64,000 nucleotides of DNA from Orychophragmus violaceus (Eukaryota; Streptophyta; Magnoliopsida; Brassicales; Brassicaceae), in contig CM058231.1 of NCBI GenBank assembly GCA_030180135.1, forward strand, positions 24,989,034 through 25,053,033, read 5' to 3'. The notes under the pieces were generated by a model. That model ran no database searches, was not told the origin of the DNA, and saw nothing but the letters and a program-made list of their open reading frames with translations. Positions 33,300-44,829 of this stretch are shown one piece after another. The number at the start of each line of letters is the position of its first letter. Within the stretch, counting starts at the first letter, position 1. The position numbers were made by a program, and so were the translations under genes.

Positions 33300-33780
33300 A
33301 AACAGGCCATTACCGAGGGATGAAATCGACGGGTTTCCGTCGGAAAAGACGTATTCGACGAAAATAGTCCGTCATTTTTATTTCGTCGGTAAAAATTTTC
33401 CGTCGGTTTTTCGTCTATAAAAACCGACGGAATACCGACGGATATAATACCGACCGATCACCGATGGTTTATCGACGCACATTTACCGACGGTTTTGTGA
33501 CCGTAAACCGACGGTTCATTCTGACGGTTTACCGACTATAAACCGACCGTACATACCGACGGTATTCCGACGTATAATACCGACGGTATTCCGACGTATA
33601 ATACCGACGGTATTCCGACGTATAATACCGACGGTATTCCGACGTATAATACGGACGGTATTCCGACGGAAGTTTATCGACGGCATTCCGACGGAACATT
33701 ACCGACGGCATTCCGAGGGCGTTTTACCGACGGTTTTCCGACGATCGGTTATCGACGGTTTACCGACGGATAATTAATAA
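33300..33780. repeat. left subterminal repeat region of E1
   Basis: Dozens of copies of the motif TACCGACGG / TTCCGACGG in both orientations, including a short tandem array of a 23-base unit at about 33556-33660. In En/Spm, TNPA binds such subterminal motifs. Apparent ORFs here are translations of the repeat. Confidence 0.9.
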
Positions 33781-33914
33781 TTTTTAAAAAAAATATATAT
33801 TCGCAAATTTATTAATTAAAACAAAAAAAAGAAATTTATTTAAATATTCAAAACATGTTTTAAAAACTACATTCGTCCATAAAAAAAATTACATTCAACG
33901 GGAGCGGATCACGC

Positions 33915-36187
33915 TCACGTCGCCCTCTTCCTCGACTTCTTTGTGCCCTTCCCTCCGCTCTTGGTCGACGGTCCGGCATTTGGAAGATTGGCTTGCTGCA
34001 TGAAGGTCTCAAACCGTCGGTTCATCTCTTCGAACTTCTTTGCGTTTGCTACATCTTGTTCTGCCATCCGGGCTTCCATCCGCGATTGACTAGCCTTCAA
34101 CGCTTCGATCTCCGCATCCTTTTCCCTTAAGATCTGGGCATAGTCCTCTTCCGGACGAAAACGGGAATGCGGTGTCGACACTTTGTCCGCCAAGTTTCCT
34201 AAACCAAAAACTAGTCCTCTTCTCTTCTCAGTTTCCTGTAAAGTAAATAATACGTTATGAATTTTAAGTTAGAGTTTAGGGTTAAACATATTTCAAATTT
34301 TAAAAATTTTAAAATTTACCGCGAGGAAGACTTGGTTGATCTGCTCGTCAGGTATCTCTTCCGTTGAACCGATTCCTTCGGATTGGGTAACCACCTCATC
34401 CAAACGCCTCTTCGTCGACTCCACAATCCTCCGAGCAATTGGATCTTGGATTTGGCCGGTTTCCTTGTTCTTGTGGCCATCCTCGATGAGCTCAATATGA
34501 TTCGGATCTCGCCCCTTCTTTTGTTTCTGCAAAAACAATTTTGAACTTAAAATTTAAAAATAACTTAACATATTGAAAATTAAAAAAAAAAGAACTGCTT
34601 ACCAGGATTATCTTCCTTGGTGCGGTGCTTCTTGCTCCCGCATTATGAGTTGCGGGACCGGCACCATCCCTCTCACTTCTACGGTTCTGGGAGTTCGTCG
34701 TAGAGGTTGATGCGGTTGCATGCTTACTCCAATGACGGATGAAGCCCTGCCAAGTATCGCTCTTTTTGTCAATACCCTTGGGAACTTCATTACGGCACCA
34801 CTTCTGTTTCCAAGTGTTGATGACGTTTGAGTAATGCGTCGACGCCTTCTGGTGGAACTCCTCTTCCACCATAACCGTATACTTCCTATCCCAAGTATAC
34901 TCTTGCTATTCAAAACAAAAAAATAAATATTTGTTAGAATTAAAAACTTTAAAAATAAATTATATAAAATAATAATAAAATATATATATTGTATACAACA
35001 AAATTAACGAGGAGGTATTACCGCGAACTGGCGGAACCAGTTATGCCTATCGGATAAAGACATGTCCCTGTACGTCGGGTACCCGTACCTGAGCATGCTG
35101 TACATCATTCCCAAGATGCTCTTCATGACCTTCGACTCGGTCAACGTAAACCTAATAAGACAAGGAAAAACAAAGGTTTACAAAAATTGAATATACTAAA
35201 AAGTGTAAATGAGAATCTAAAGTTATAAATTTTATACCAGAAAGTGCCCGGGTTGGTCTCGGAGAAAGGGTCGAGCCGTTTGAGCAGCTCTCGTCCCGGT
35301 TGATCGACTAATGCCGATATCTCATCGGCAATTGACGGTCAAACATAATGGGGCACCTGAGACACGGAATGACTCCCACTAGCCTCCGGCATAGTCTCAG
35401 ACGTTCCCGGCTGTGTCGGATCCGGTGTGGGTAGCACCTGAGTCGACCGAGACCGTCGGGCTCCCTGTTGTTGTTGCTGGACCGGTTCCTGATGCACCTC
35501 ATTGAGTGGAATGTCGTTCATAACTTCCTCAAACGTCAGAAAATCATCCCTACAAACCAATCAAAAATTTAGAACTCATAAAAAACGTGTATAATATCAA
35601 CAATAAAAATGTCTAAACCGTTTCAAAATTCTAAATAAATGCAAAAACGTTTATAAGTTTTTAAAAATTTCAAAAACATTTTAGAACTCAAAAAAAAAAA
35701 TTAAAAACGTTTTAAAATCAACAGTAAAATTTTCTAAAACCTTTAAAAAATCAAAATAAATTACAAAAACGATTTTAAATTTTAAAAAAAATTCAAAAAC
35801 GTTTTAGAACTCATAAAAAATTTAGAAACGTTTAAAAAAATCAACAATAAAATTTTCTAAAATGTTTTAAAATTGAAAATAAATTACAAAAACGTTTCAA
35901 ATTTTAAAAAAAAATAAAAAAACGTTTTAGAACTCATAAGAATTTTAAAAACGTTTAAAAAACCAAAACAAATGCCAAAATTACACCAAAAATCAGTTTT
36001 AAAATTTTTGAAGAAACATTAAAAAGAAATTCACAATCAATCTAAGTCAAACAATCCTAAATCCTAGTAACTATATTGTTCTATCCGTTAGTCAACCTAT
36101 ACTACCGTTTAATCCAACACATGCAACCATTTCTACAAATCTAAACAAAATTATGCAAAATCAATCGGTTAAAAGGATAACTTACAT
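33915..36187 (-). pseudogene. TNPA-like (Transposase_24 family) gene of E1, one premature stop
   Basis: Six exons inferred from splice signals on the minus strand: 36187-36186 (AT of the start codon, end of a leader exon), 35549-35238, 35151-35022, 34905-34603, 34526-34320 and 34235-33915. The coding lengths sum to 1275, a multiple of three (424 residues). Exon 2 has a TGA at 35341-35339 where E2 has TTA (leucine). Exon 4 carries the conserved DNA-binding-type block YTWDRKYTVMVEEEFHQKAS to WQGFIRHWSK. The last exon is a coiled coil (ILREKDAEIEALKASQ) ending in basic KKSRKRAT. Related proteins bind subterminal repeats and help transposition. Confidence 0.82.
35550..36185 (-). other. AT-rich first intron of TNPA-like gene of E1
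   Basis: Donor CAT|GTAAGT at 36186/36185 and acceptor TTTGTAG ending at 35550. The 636-bp intron is rich in runs such as AAAAACGTTTT. It splits the start codon between A-T and G. E2 has a 683-bp equivalent. Confidence 0.65.
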
Positions 36188-36334
36188 GTTTGTGGTGTTG
36201 GTGGCGGTCGGATATGAGGATTAACGGCGATAATCCGGCGGAATCGTAGAGAGATGGTCCGATGTCGCGATTAGAGAGAGAGAGAAGTTACAGAGAAATG
36301 GAGAAGAAGAAGTTCGATCGGGAGAATATGAATT

Positions 36335-36520
36335 GATTTTCGACGGAAATCCGTCGGAAATCATTTGTCGTCGGTTTTCCGTCGGTATTTTAGGCGGTCC
36401 AATTGTTTTCGCCAAAAATTGGCGGTTAACTCAAAAAATTTCGGGTTTAAGGCGCCAAATATTTCGGCGGATAACCGACGGTTATCTGAAAACCAACGGT
36501 TATCCGTCGGAAATTAAAAA
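36335..36520. repeat. CCGACGG cluster at the TNPA promoter of E1
   Basis: Several CCGTCGG / CCGACGG motifs lie immediately upstream of the TNPA leader exon, far from the element ends. E2 has the same cluster at 47990-48170. Confidence 0.8.
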
Positions 36521-36526
36521 AAGTAA

Positions 36527-36612
36527 TTGGTGGAAGCCTCTGTTCGAACCCCCATCCTCGAACAATGTATTGTGTACCCTTAACCAGTTGATCCATTTAG
36601 TGTTAGTTGTTT
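36527..36612 (-). repeat. tRNA-like unit (A-box and B-box) in E1
   Basis: The minus strand reads GGATCAACTGGTTAAGGGT, like a tRNA A box and D arm. About 30 bases later comes GGGGGTTCGAAC, like a B box. Stem pairing is poor, so it is not a functional tRNA. A second copy follows at 36682-36772. Confidence 0.5.
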
Positions 36613-36681
36613 ATTGATACATAGTATTTCTATATATCTATAACAGTTTAAAAAAACATAACAGTTTAAAAAAACATAAAA

Positions 36682-36772
36682 TTGGTGGAAGGCTCTGTTC
36701 GAACCCCCAACCTCGAACAATATATTGTGTACCCTTAACCAGTTGATTCATTTAGTGTTAGTTGCTTATAAT
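36682..36772 (-). repeat. second tRNA-like unit in E1
   Basis: Near-copy of 36527-36612 in the same orientation, lying between small gene S2 and the TNPA promoter. Confidence 0.5.
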
Positions 36773-36909
36773 TACATGGTAATTTTAGTTATTGTTATGC
36801 TATTGTTTTGATTATTAAAAAAAAATAAAAACATAACATATATTAAAAACATAATTAATAACATAAATTAAACATTACATGAAAATAAATAGCATATTTA
36901 TAAAATTGT

Positions 36910-37459
36910 TCAGTCATTATTTGGGGGATTGTTCCTGAACCATTCTCCGATGTCAGTCTCCTCCCAAAGCTGAACCATGCGGTTCCAATCCCCCTCCGAC
37001 ATCCATGACGGTCTTCCTTGTCCTCTAAACCATCGCAGTTTGGCCCGACGCATTTTGGTCTGGAAAACACGCCTAGCCACCACGTGGAATTCCACCCAAA
37101 CCGCGAAGATTACTTGCGGATCAAAATTAAAATAAGCCTGCAATTTAATAAGTGAATAAATATTAATTGTAGAATTTGCAAAAAAAAAGACAAAAAAAAT
37201 ATAAATTATTTACCACAAAATCCTCGAACCATAACTCTTTAACGTTTCTCGGGACATTGTAGTAAGCTAGGTAACCTCCAAAAAACTGAGCCTCTATTAT
37301 GTCGCTAATAACAGTGGGAATTGCAGCATTGTATTGGAACCAAATGGTCCGGTTTCGGCGGTAAGGATCCAGCACAGGAAGATGTTCTCGTCCCGGTTGA
37401 GATAATATCCCTGTAATTATCCAAGAACGCCATGACGGGGTTAGAAAAACGTTATCCAT
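36910..37459 (-). CDS. small TNPA-related protein S2 of E1, 157 aa
   Basis: Two exons on the minus strand: 37459-37214 (82 codons, starting MDNVFLTP) and 37137-36910 (75 codons plus TGA). The donor is GTG|GTAAAT and the acceptor TTGCAG. No internal stop. Exon 1 has QPGREHLPVLDP, matching QPGRELLKRLDP of the TNPA-like protein. Exon 2 has VWVEFHVVARRVFQTKMRRA followed by KLRWFRGQGRPSW and DWNRMVQLW, aligning with VMVEEEFHQKAS to WQGFIRHW of TNPA. It therefore resembles the putative DNA-binding part of TNPA without the coiled-coil tail. The E2 copy has identical exon lengths. Function is unknown; a DNA-binding accessory or competitor of TNPA is my inference. Confidence 0.78.
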
Positions 37460-37544
37460 TTTTTTTTTTGGGAAGAGAATCTTAGATGAAATGTTTGAAA
37501 AACCAAGAACAAGTCCGTACATATTTATACAAAAAATTTTGACA

Positions 37545-37720
37545 GCATTTCCGACGGAAATCCGTCGGAAATAGTTTTAATTACTGACTAGACACTTACC
37601 AAAGCGTTGCATGGGGAAGAGAGGGGAGTTATTTTAGATTTTGACCGATAAATGCAGTAAACCGACGGAATTCCGACGACTAACCGTCGGAAATTTCCGA
37701 CGGAATTACGAGGGAACAGG
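37545..37720. repeat. CCGACGG cluster at the S2 promoter
   Basis: Several CCGACGG / CCGTCGG motifs lie just upstream of a minus-strand TATAAATA (about 37516-37528) and of the S2 start at 37459. Confidence 0.75.
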
Positions 37721-37759
37721 GTTTAGGGTTTCAATTAGGTTGGACATTTTTTTCTAGTA

Positions 37760-38030
37760 ACACCATAATTTACCATTAAGCATGAGGTTTATAATTACAC
37801 TTCTCAATTTGAAGAATATTAGGAAAATCATAGTTAGATAGTGTTTGACATAAACTTCTTCTTAAACGTTAATGTACAATTCGAAATGTTTTGGTCCTAC
37901 GTGTTTAAAATTTTTCAAATCAAACAAAAAATGTCAAATAGATCAGATACTAAAGAATTATAATATATTCTAACATTACATTGACTAGTGACGGGTTTTG
38001 CGATTCTTTTTTATCAATCTAAAACCCTAA
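37760..38030. other. AT-rich spacer of E1
   Basis: No gene or motif seen. An almost identical stretch occurs in E2 at about 49630-49910, so it belongs to the element. Confidence 0.5.
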
Positions 38031-38140
38031 ACCCTAAACCGTCGAAAATCCGTCAATAATTACCGACGGATTACCGTCTGAAAATAATTACCGACGGATT
38101 ACCGTCGGAATAATTTTAAATCGACGGTTTTCCGTCGAAA
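38030..38140. repeat. CCGACGG cluster between S1 and S2
   Basis: A further run of the motif in both orientations, next to the tRNA-like unit at 38165-38258. The equivalent in E2 is at 49920-50020. Confidence 0.7.
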
Positions 38141-38164
38141 TTTAAATTAAAAAAAAAAACTATA

Positions 38165-38258
38165 ATGCGGAGGGCTCGTTTCAAACCCGCCACCTAAACC
38201 TATTGTTCTCTCGCATTAGACGAGTTGAGCCAGTTTTTGTTAGTCGTTTATGATTACA
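38165..38258 (-). repeat. tRNA-like unit, variant type, in E1
   Basis: The minus strand reads TGGCTCAACTCGTCTAATGCG, an A-box-like sequence, followed by GGCGGGTTTGAAAC, a B-box-like sequence. The E2 copy (50045-50135) is a better match (TGGCTCAATTGGT and GGGTTCGAAA). Confidence 0.5.
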
Positions 38259-38404
38259 TATTAATCGTATATGTAATTATGCTTAATTTGGTTTTGATTT
38301 TTTTATAAAAAAAAACATAACATAGGTTAATTACTTTAATTAAAAACATATTTTACAAACGACATGAAATTTAAAACATTACAAGAAATTAAAAACAACA
38401 TAAT

Positions 38405-38951
38405 TTAAAATCTATTGTAGTTCGGGAATTGGTTAGTAAACCAATCTCCGACGTCCGTCTCGCGCCATTGGTTCACCAGCAATCTCCAAGACCTCGCAGG
38501 AATCCACGCAGGTCTTCCTTCTCCTCTTTGCCATAGTAGCTTCAACCGCCGCATTTTTGTTTGGAAAACCCGCCTAGCAGTCCTGTGGAATTCCCGCCAG
38601 ACGAGGAACAAATTGTCCGTAGAGCAGGAGAAGTATTCTTGTAATTTTATAAATACTTAATTATAATTACATTATAATAATTTCTAAGAATATGACATTA
38701 CTTACGAGAAAGTCACTTAACCACGCTTCTTTGAAGGACGTCGGGAGTTGGTAGTACGTCAGATAGCCGCCAGACCAACGTGTCTGAATGATCTCACTGG
38801 TCACGGATATAATAACCGTGTTGTACCCGAACCAAATCCCCCGATGAGTCTGCCTGGTTGGGTCGAGATTAGGAAGATGTCTCCGTCCCGGCATTCCAAG
38901 CTGTCGTATTGCCGTTTCACGGGCTTCGGGAGAGAAATAAACGAAATCCAT
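38405..38951 (-). pseudogene. small TNPA-related gene S1 of E1, splice acceptor lost
   Basis: Paralogue of S2. Exon 1 (38951-38706, MDFVYFSPEARE) has the same 246-base length and the matching segment MPGRRHLPNLDP. Exon 2 (from about 38638 to a stop at 38405) has VWREFHRTARRVFQTKMRRL and SWRLLVNQW. The acceptor expected as TTGCAG|GAATAC now reads TTACAAGAATAC. The nearest AG is therefore shifted by one base and puts exon 2 out of frame. It is probably non-functional, or it uses a site I cannot see. Confidence 0.7.
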
Positions 38952-39009
38952 TTGGTGAGTTGTTGTGTTTATGATTTGAATGAAAATCTCATGCATTGGA
39001 CGTGTATAT

Positions 39010-39245
39010 ATAGAAAATTTTCCGACGGTAAAACAGACGGAACTCCGTCGGAAATCGAGTTAATTCGGATATGACATTTACCAACTAAATGTAATTTACT
39101 AGAGAGATTTACTGCTTTCATCCGACGGTATTTCGGACGATAAACCGATGGTAAATCGACGGAAACCGACGGTAAACCGACGACAAACCGATGGTAAACC
39201 GACGGACAACCGACGACAAACCGACGATAATCCGTCGGAAATTAA
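39010..39245. repeat. CCGACGG cluster at the S1 promoter
   Basis: A dense run of CCGACGG-type motifs upstream of a minus-strand TATATATA (about 39001-39012) and the S1 start. Confidence 0.75.
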
Positions 39246-39261
39246 AAAACATGTAACAGAG

Positions 39262-39345
39262 GAAGGCCTTGTTCAAACCCCCACCTCGAACCATGTATTT
39301 TGTACCCTTAACCAGTTGATCCATTTAGTATTACTTGTTTAAGAT
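39262..39345 (-). repeat. tRNA-like unit in E1 near TNP2 end
   Basis: Same A-box (GGATCAACTGGTTAAGGGT) and B-box pattern as 36527-36612, with a truncated neighbour at 39389-39440. Confidence 0.45.
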
Positions 39346-39527
39346 TACATACTAATTCTATATATCTATAACAGTCTTTAAAAAAAAAAAAATAGAGGAA
39401 GGCTCTGTTCGAACCCCGCACCTCGAACCATATATTGTGTACCCTCAAATAATATTATAGATGTTTAAAGCATAACACATTATATATATTTAAGAACAAC
39501 CATAAATATTAAATTCATATTACATTT

Positions 39528-42500
39528 TTATTCTTCATCACTCTCTGTATTGTAGTCGGACGAAATTGAGTCACTATCATCAAATTCGCCTCTTTCTTCT
39601 TCTGATTCTGAATGAAGAACAATGTCCCCGAATTGACTGAAGTCGACAACTAAATTAACTTCAAGCGTTTCTTCTACCGGAACGATCACACCAGAACCAC
39701 TTGTTTGTAAGGGCTCTACTTCGCGCTCTTCAACTCCGTACACCTTCCCTCGAGGGTTTATCTTTGTAACGGTGATCCATGGATCATTTTTATAAGTTAG
39801 TCGAGGGTATGGAATGTAACACACCTGCGTAAATATTATATTAATAATTTTTTTTAATCAGAGTTTTGAATTCCAAAATAATTCTTTACAATTACTTACC
39901 TGATCTGCTTGTGAAGCAATAATGAACGGATCGTAGTTTCTTAGTTTTTTGCTCGAATTAATCGACGTCACACCGAACTCGTCGATCAAAACACCTTGCC
40001 CTACGATCGGGTTATACCAGTCGCATAGAAAAACTACACAACGCATTCCAAGATTTCCTATGTATTTTACTTCTAGTATTTCTTTAAGAATACCATAGTA
40101 AACAGCTTCTCCGGATGCAGATGATACTCCGTGATCGGCAGTAATTCTAGTTGACCCTTCTACATGCACCTTAAATGCATACCCCCTAGTGCAATATCTC
40201 GGATAAGACTTTGTTGTGTAGTGGAGGCCCTCTACTATGTCAACTAACCAATCATCGGGGATGCGTCCAGCATTGAGTTCCCCCCGGACCTAACAATATG
40301 ATCACATCAAAGTTAAAAAATATTGCTCCAATTCGTAAGTGTTTTATATGATTTAAGAAACTAATTCTTACATAAAAGTTTAACCAATGGCTGAAGTATT
40401 TTTGTTTCCGAGCCTCACGTTCGCCCTCGTCCAATTCCGGATGATGAAATTGGAGAGCTTCCATATATATCCTACAAAAAGTTAAAAGAATATAAATAAG
40501 TAAAGCAAGTGTAATACAAAATTATAAATCTAGCTAACATGTATACCTCTCATATTGAAATACTTCCTCGCAGTTGGTTAGAATGTACTTATGGAGATGT
40601 GTATGCTCTTGAGGTGTTAGTTGCCGCTTGCCTACTTTCCCACTTAACCGCCCAACCTGTTGAAAAATGTTAGGAACGCTTGACCGATAAATTTTCCTTT
40701 CTCCCCTGTCATCGTTCCTAGCTGGGCGCCTGCTCCTTGTGCGTACTTGCGAAGGGAAGTAGTAGCCAGCAAAGGTCGCAGTCTCTTCGTTGTTATATTG
40801 AGCGGCAATAGAGCCCTCCACTTTAGCGGGATTCTTCACCTTCTTTTTAAGGTGGAACATATAGCGCTCGAACGGATACATCCACCGATATTGTACCGGA
40901 CCACCAAGTCTAGCTTCACCCGGTAGATGGATAGGCAAATGTTCCATGACGTCGAAGAAAGACGGTAGAAATATCTTTTCCAGATTGCATAAGATTTTTG
41001 GAATATTTTGCTCCAGACTCCTGATCCCATCAACAGTGAGTGTCCTGGTGGATATATCCCTGAAAAAAGATCCAACAGCTGCAATTGCTTTGTGGACATC
41101 TCGAGGAAGGAGATGAGCAAACGCAAACGGCAGGAGTCGCTGCATCATCACATGACAATCATGACTTTTCATTCCGATAAACTTTCCTCCGTCAGTGTCC
41201 ACACAATTACGCAAGTTTGATGCATTCCCGTCAGGGAATTTAACTTGTAGCATAATCCACTTAAATAACTCTTCTTTTGACTTCGAGTCTACCCAATATG
41301 CTGGAATTGGCGGTTTTCCGTTCGTCTGAAGATGAAGTTCAGGCCGATCACAAATTTCAGGTAAATCAAGCCTAGACTTCACATTATCTTTCGTCTTCCC
41401 TTACACGTTGAGCACAGTGTTCATAATGTTATCGAAGAAATTTTTCTCGATGTGCATGACATCAAGATTATGCCTTAGTAACTGGTCCTTCTAATACGGT
41501 AAATCCCAGAAAATGCTTTGCTTGTGCCAGTTGTGGACCACACCAGCTCCGTATATATTCTCATGCTCGTTCCCACCACACTCACGACTTCTTAATGCAC
41601 CAAATCCTTCTAAGAGGCCCAAGGTAGTCGACCCAGCTTCTTGGACAATAGGATCATCAAACACTTTCTTCTTCTTCGTAAAAAGTTTAGTGTTTTTCCG
41701 GTAGGGATGATCATGCGGTAGAAATCTTGTATGACAATCAAACCAACACGATTTACGTCCATTCTTCAATTGGAATGCATCGGTATTTTCCTGACAATAC
41801 GGACATGCTAACCTCCCATGTTTAGTCCATCCTGATAACATACCATAAGCCGGAAAAATCGCTAATGGTCCACATCAATGCAGCCCTCATCAAAAAATTT
41901 TCCTTGCATGAAACATCGTATGCTACAACACCGGGCAGCCATAACATTTGCAGCTCATGTATCAACGGCTGCAAGAATACATCAAGTGATCTTTTCGGAT
42001 GCTCTGGACCGGGAACGAGTACGAAGAGGAAAATAAACTCTCGACGCATGCACATAGTCGGCGGTAGATTATAAGGAGTCAGAATCACTGGCCACAACGA
42101 ATATTGTCTCCCATGCCTTCCAAACGGGTTAAAACCATCTGTGCATAATCCGAGGTACACGTTACATGGATCGTAAGCAAAATCTGGATATAATCTCTGA
42201 AAATGTTTCCACGCTTCAGCGTCCGACGGATGTGCAATCTCTGCCTCTCTTCTATGCTCAGAATTCCATCTCATTTCCCCCGCAGTTCGCTCCGACTGGT
42301 ATAACCGCCTCAGCCTATCGGTTAATGGCATATACCACATTCGCTTGAACGGAACCTTAGCTCTTCCCCTTGTATCCTCATAGCGCGGCTTCTTACAGAA
42401 TTTGCATTCCAGACGGAATTCTTCTTCTCGCCAGTATATCATACAGTTGTCGATGCACACATCTATCATCTCATACGGTAATCCCAGCCCTTTAACCAGT

Positions 42501-43186
42501 TTCTCGACCTCATTGTATGAACCCGGCGCAAGGTTATCTTCTGGAAGAATATCTTTCAAAAACTCGCAAATCGCATCCACACATTCTTCTGGCAGATTGT
42601 AGTCCGTCTTTATGCCCATTAATCTTGTAGCAGATGATAATGGCGAATGACCCTCTCTGCAACCATCGTAAAGCGGCCACTTCGCTGCATCTAACATGTC
42701 AAAAAATCTCCTAGACTCTACATTTGGTTCCTCACCTACCCTAGGAGTTTGATATTCACCTACCTCTGGAATAATTTCTCTATGTGCATCATTAACCATC
42801 TGAATGGTGCCTACACCAAAATCTACATCGGCAGTATAAGGTTCGCTAGAACTAACATTAGGTTCCCTAGTACTAGTACCACCGTAAGGTTCTCTACTAC
42901 TACTTGCATAATCCGAAGTTTCCCCATGAAGATACCAAATCTTATAACCCGACATAAACCCAACTGAATACAAGTGAAACCATACTTCGCCAATCGTAAG
43001 ATTTCTAAAATTCCGGCAATTAGCACATGGACATTTTAACTTACCATTTTTCAGCGTATGTGGTTGATTGCAAGCTAGCGACATAAACTCTGCAATACCA
43101 AGTGCATATTCCCGGTCCACTAGCTTCGTCACCTCATCAATCCTAACTCCGTCCATCCACGATCTATAATAGTTAGAAGAAGACAT
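39528..43186 (-). pseudogene. TNP2-like transposase (TNPD type) of E1, frameshift and two stops
   Basis: Four minus-strand exons inferred from splice sites: 43186-40547, 40471-40372, 40289-39900 and 39824-39528. The lengths sum to 3427, one more than a multiple of three, consistent with a single extra T in a T run near 41855. TAG at 41493-41491 replaces a conserved Trp and TAA near 41403 replaces a Lys. Domains in order: transposase-associated N-terminus with a C-x-C-x2-C cluster (KCPCANC); the tnp2 transposase core (LGLCTDGFNPFG, YDVSCKENF, CPYCQENTDAF); a DUF4218-type region (LPIHLPGEARLGGPVQYRWM); and a DUF4216-type region (VVFLCDWYNP). The product would cut element ends. Confidence 0.88.
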
Positions 43187-43289
43187 TTTTCTTGGTTACT
43201 AGAAGTATTAGAGAGAGAGAGAGAGAGAGAGTTATGGAGGGATAGGTGTGGAGGGGAAGAGAGTAGGGATGAGGTATATGTAGCATAAT

Positions 43290-43595
43290 TTTTGACGGAA
43301 TTCCGTCGGAAATCGGTCGGTTTCTAGTCGACCCAACGGTTCCATTGACGGTCAGTTTAACGGCTATATTAAACCGACGCTAAACCGACCGAAATACAAC
43401 GGAAAACCGACGGAAAAATAAACCGTCGGTTTACCGTCGGGTGTTTCCGACGGAATGAGAAAACCGTCGGAAATTTTCGACGGTATTCCGTCGGAAAACT
43501 TCCCGTCTGAAAGTCGTCGTTTTATCATCAGTAATTTCTGACGGAATTTCTTCCGTCGGTAATTCCGTCGGTAATAGCCCTGTTTTCTTGTAGTG
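43290..43595. repeat. right subterminal repeat region and terminal inverted repeat of E1
   Basis: CCGACGG-type motifs up to the inverse CACTACAAGAAAACAGG end at 43595. The TNP2 gene starts just inside, after a GA-rich leader (43205-43232). Confidence 0.9.
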
Positions 43596-43598
43596 AGT

Positions 43599-44122
43599 AG
43601 TTGAAAATTATGACTGTTAAAATTTCATTACATGTTAAATTTATATATCAATATTTTACCATCAAAAATATTATATATAGATCCAAAAGTTACTCAAACT
43701 TTTGAGTATTATAATAGCTTATCAAGATATCCAACTAAATGATCTTGACTTTATTTATAGAGTTGATTGACATCTAGTTCTAATATTTGAGTATCAGACT
43801 TTTCATTTGGGCTTATGTTCACGTCGATTAAGATGCTATGTATGGAGGACAATATAATCATGACAGATATTGATCTTCTACTTTTGATTGGATCAACATA
43901 ATCACTTTCATTGCCAAAAGATCATGATAAATCACTACTTGTTGGAATAGTATTTAAATCAAACATATATTTCTGATTTGGAGGTGAAAAGTTTTGATTG
44001 AAATTAGCCATAGATATATTGAAAGTATATTGTTACTATATATTAAATGTCAAAAACTATAAAAAATTTATTTCCCTATATTAACTTTTTGTTTGTTTGT
44101 GCATAAGAACAGGATATTTTTT
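43599..44122. other. AT-rich intergenic stretch between E1 and the retroposon
   Basis: No coding sequence, RNA or repeat family recognised. It may be ordinary intergenic DNA. Confidence 0.5.
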
Positions 44123-44829
44123 TATTCCTTTCATTTTTTTTTTTTGTCAACCGATTGCATTTATGGGTCACGGTAAAGTTACAAACGGGCCTGAGTCCAA
44201 TACAGTGAAAAACCAAAAACACAAAAAACAAAGCTCGTGGGGATGAGACCACCACGTGTCAAGCGCAGAGTGAAAGTGGCATGCACAACACGCGTCCGCA
44301 GATGAACACCGCCGGAGATACGCGTCCGCAGAGAAAGCTCCGCCGGAGAATCAGCGACCGTCGTGGAGGAAAACGCAGCCGTAGAACTCCGGACCCACTC
44401 ACCGTATCGTCGTGGACCATTTGCTGATCACCGCTTCCCAAGAACACCGCCGTAATCCTCCTGCAACAAAGATAAGCAAACACGAACAACATCGGAGGAG
44501 ACCACCAAGGCTGGAGACGTCGCCGCCGTTAGGAGAAGCTCCTAACATGATCCCTTTTATGCCTGTCCTCTAAAGCAGGGCACAGGGACGATATTAATCC
44601 AGTCAAACTGGAAGAAGCTCCGCCGGATTGTCGCGAGAAACTCAGGGGAAAGACGATGCTAGAAGAGAGAGAACGGGAGCGAGATCAATAAAACTCTCAA
44701 GGCGAGAAGAACTGGGAAAACCAGTGAAATCCGAAGAATCGGAAGCAACAACAGCCATGACAGCAAATCGGAGTTTATTGGGAACGGCAAGCCATAAACG
44801 GGACAATAACCTCACTACAAGAAAACAGG

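Larger units (their letters stand above)
33290..43595 (-). mobile_element. CACTA element E1 (En/Spm type), four-gene layout
   Basis: CACTACAAGAAAACAGG at 33290 is matched by its inverse at 43579-43595, with a 3-bp duplication AGT on both sides (33287-33289, 43596-43598). Subterminal regions are packed with CCGACGG-type motifs. Minus-strand gene order is TNP2-like transposase, small gene S1, small gene S2, TNPA-like gene. Its TNP2 and TNPA genes each carry disabling mutations, so this copy is not autonomous. E2 (44813-51924) is a close relative. Confidence 0.95.

Noticed and set aside
33529..33711. Minus-strand ORF with a repeating YTSEYRRY peptide
   Set aside because: It is a translation of the CCGACGG tandem array of the CACTA subterminal region, not a gene.
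33300..33780. CRISPR-like array
   Set aside because: Repeats are direct and inverted, irregularly spaced, in a eukaryotic transposon end; there are no spacers or cas genes.
36527..36612. Functional tRNA gene
   Set aside because: A- and B-box-like sequences are present, but the acceptor, anticodon and T stems do not pair, and copies diverge at unpaired positions.
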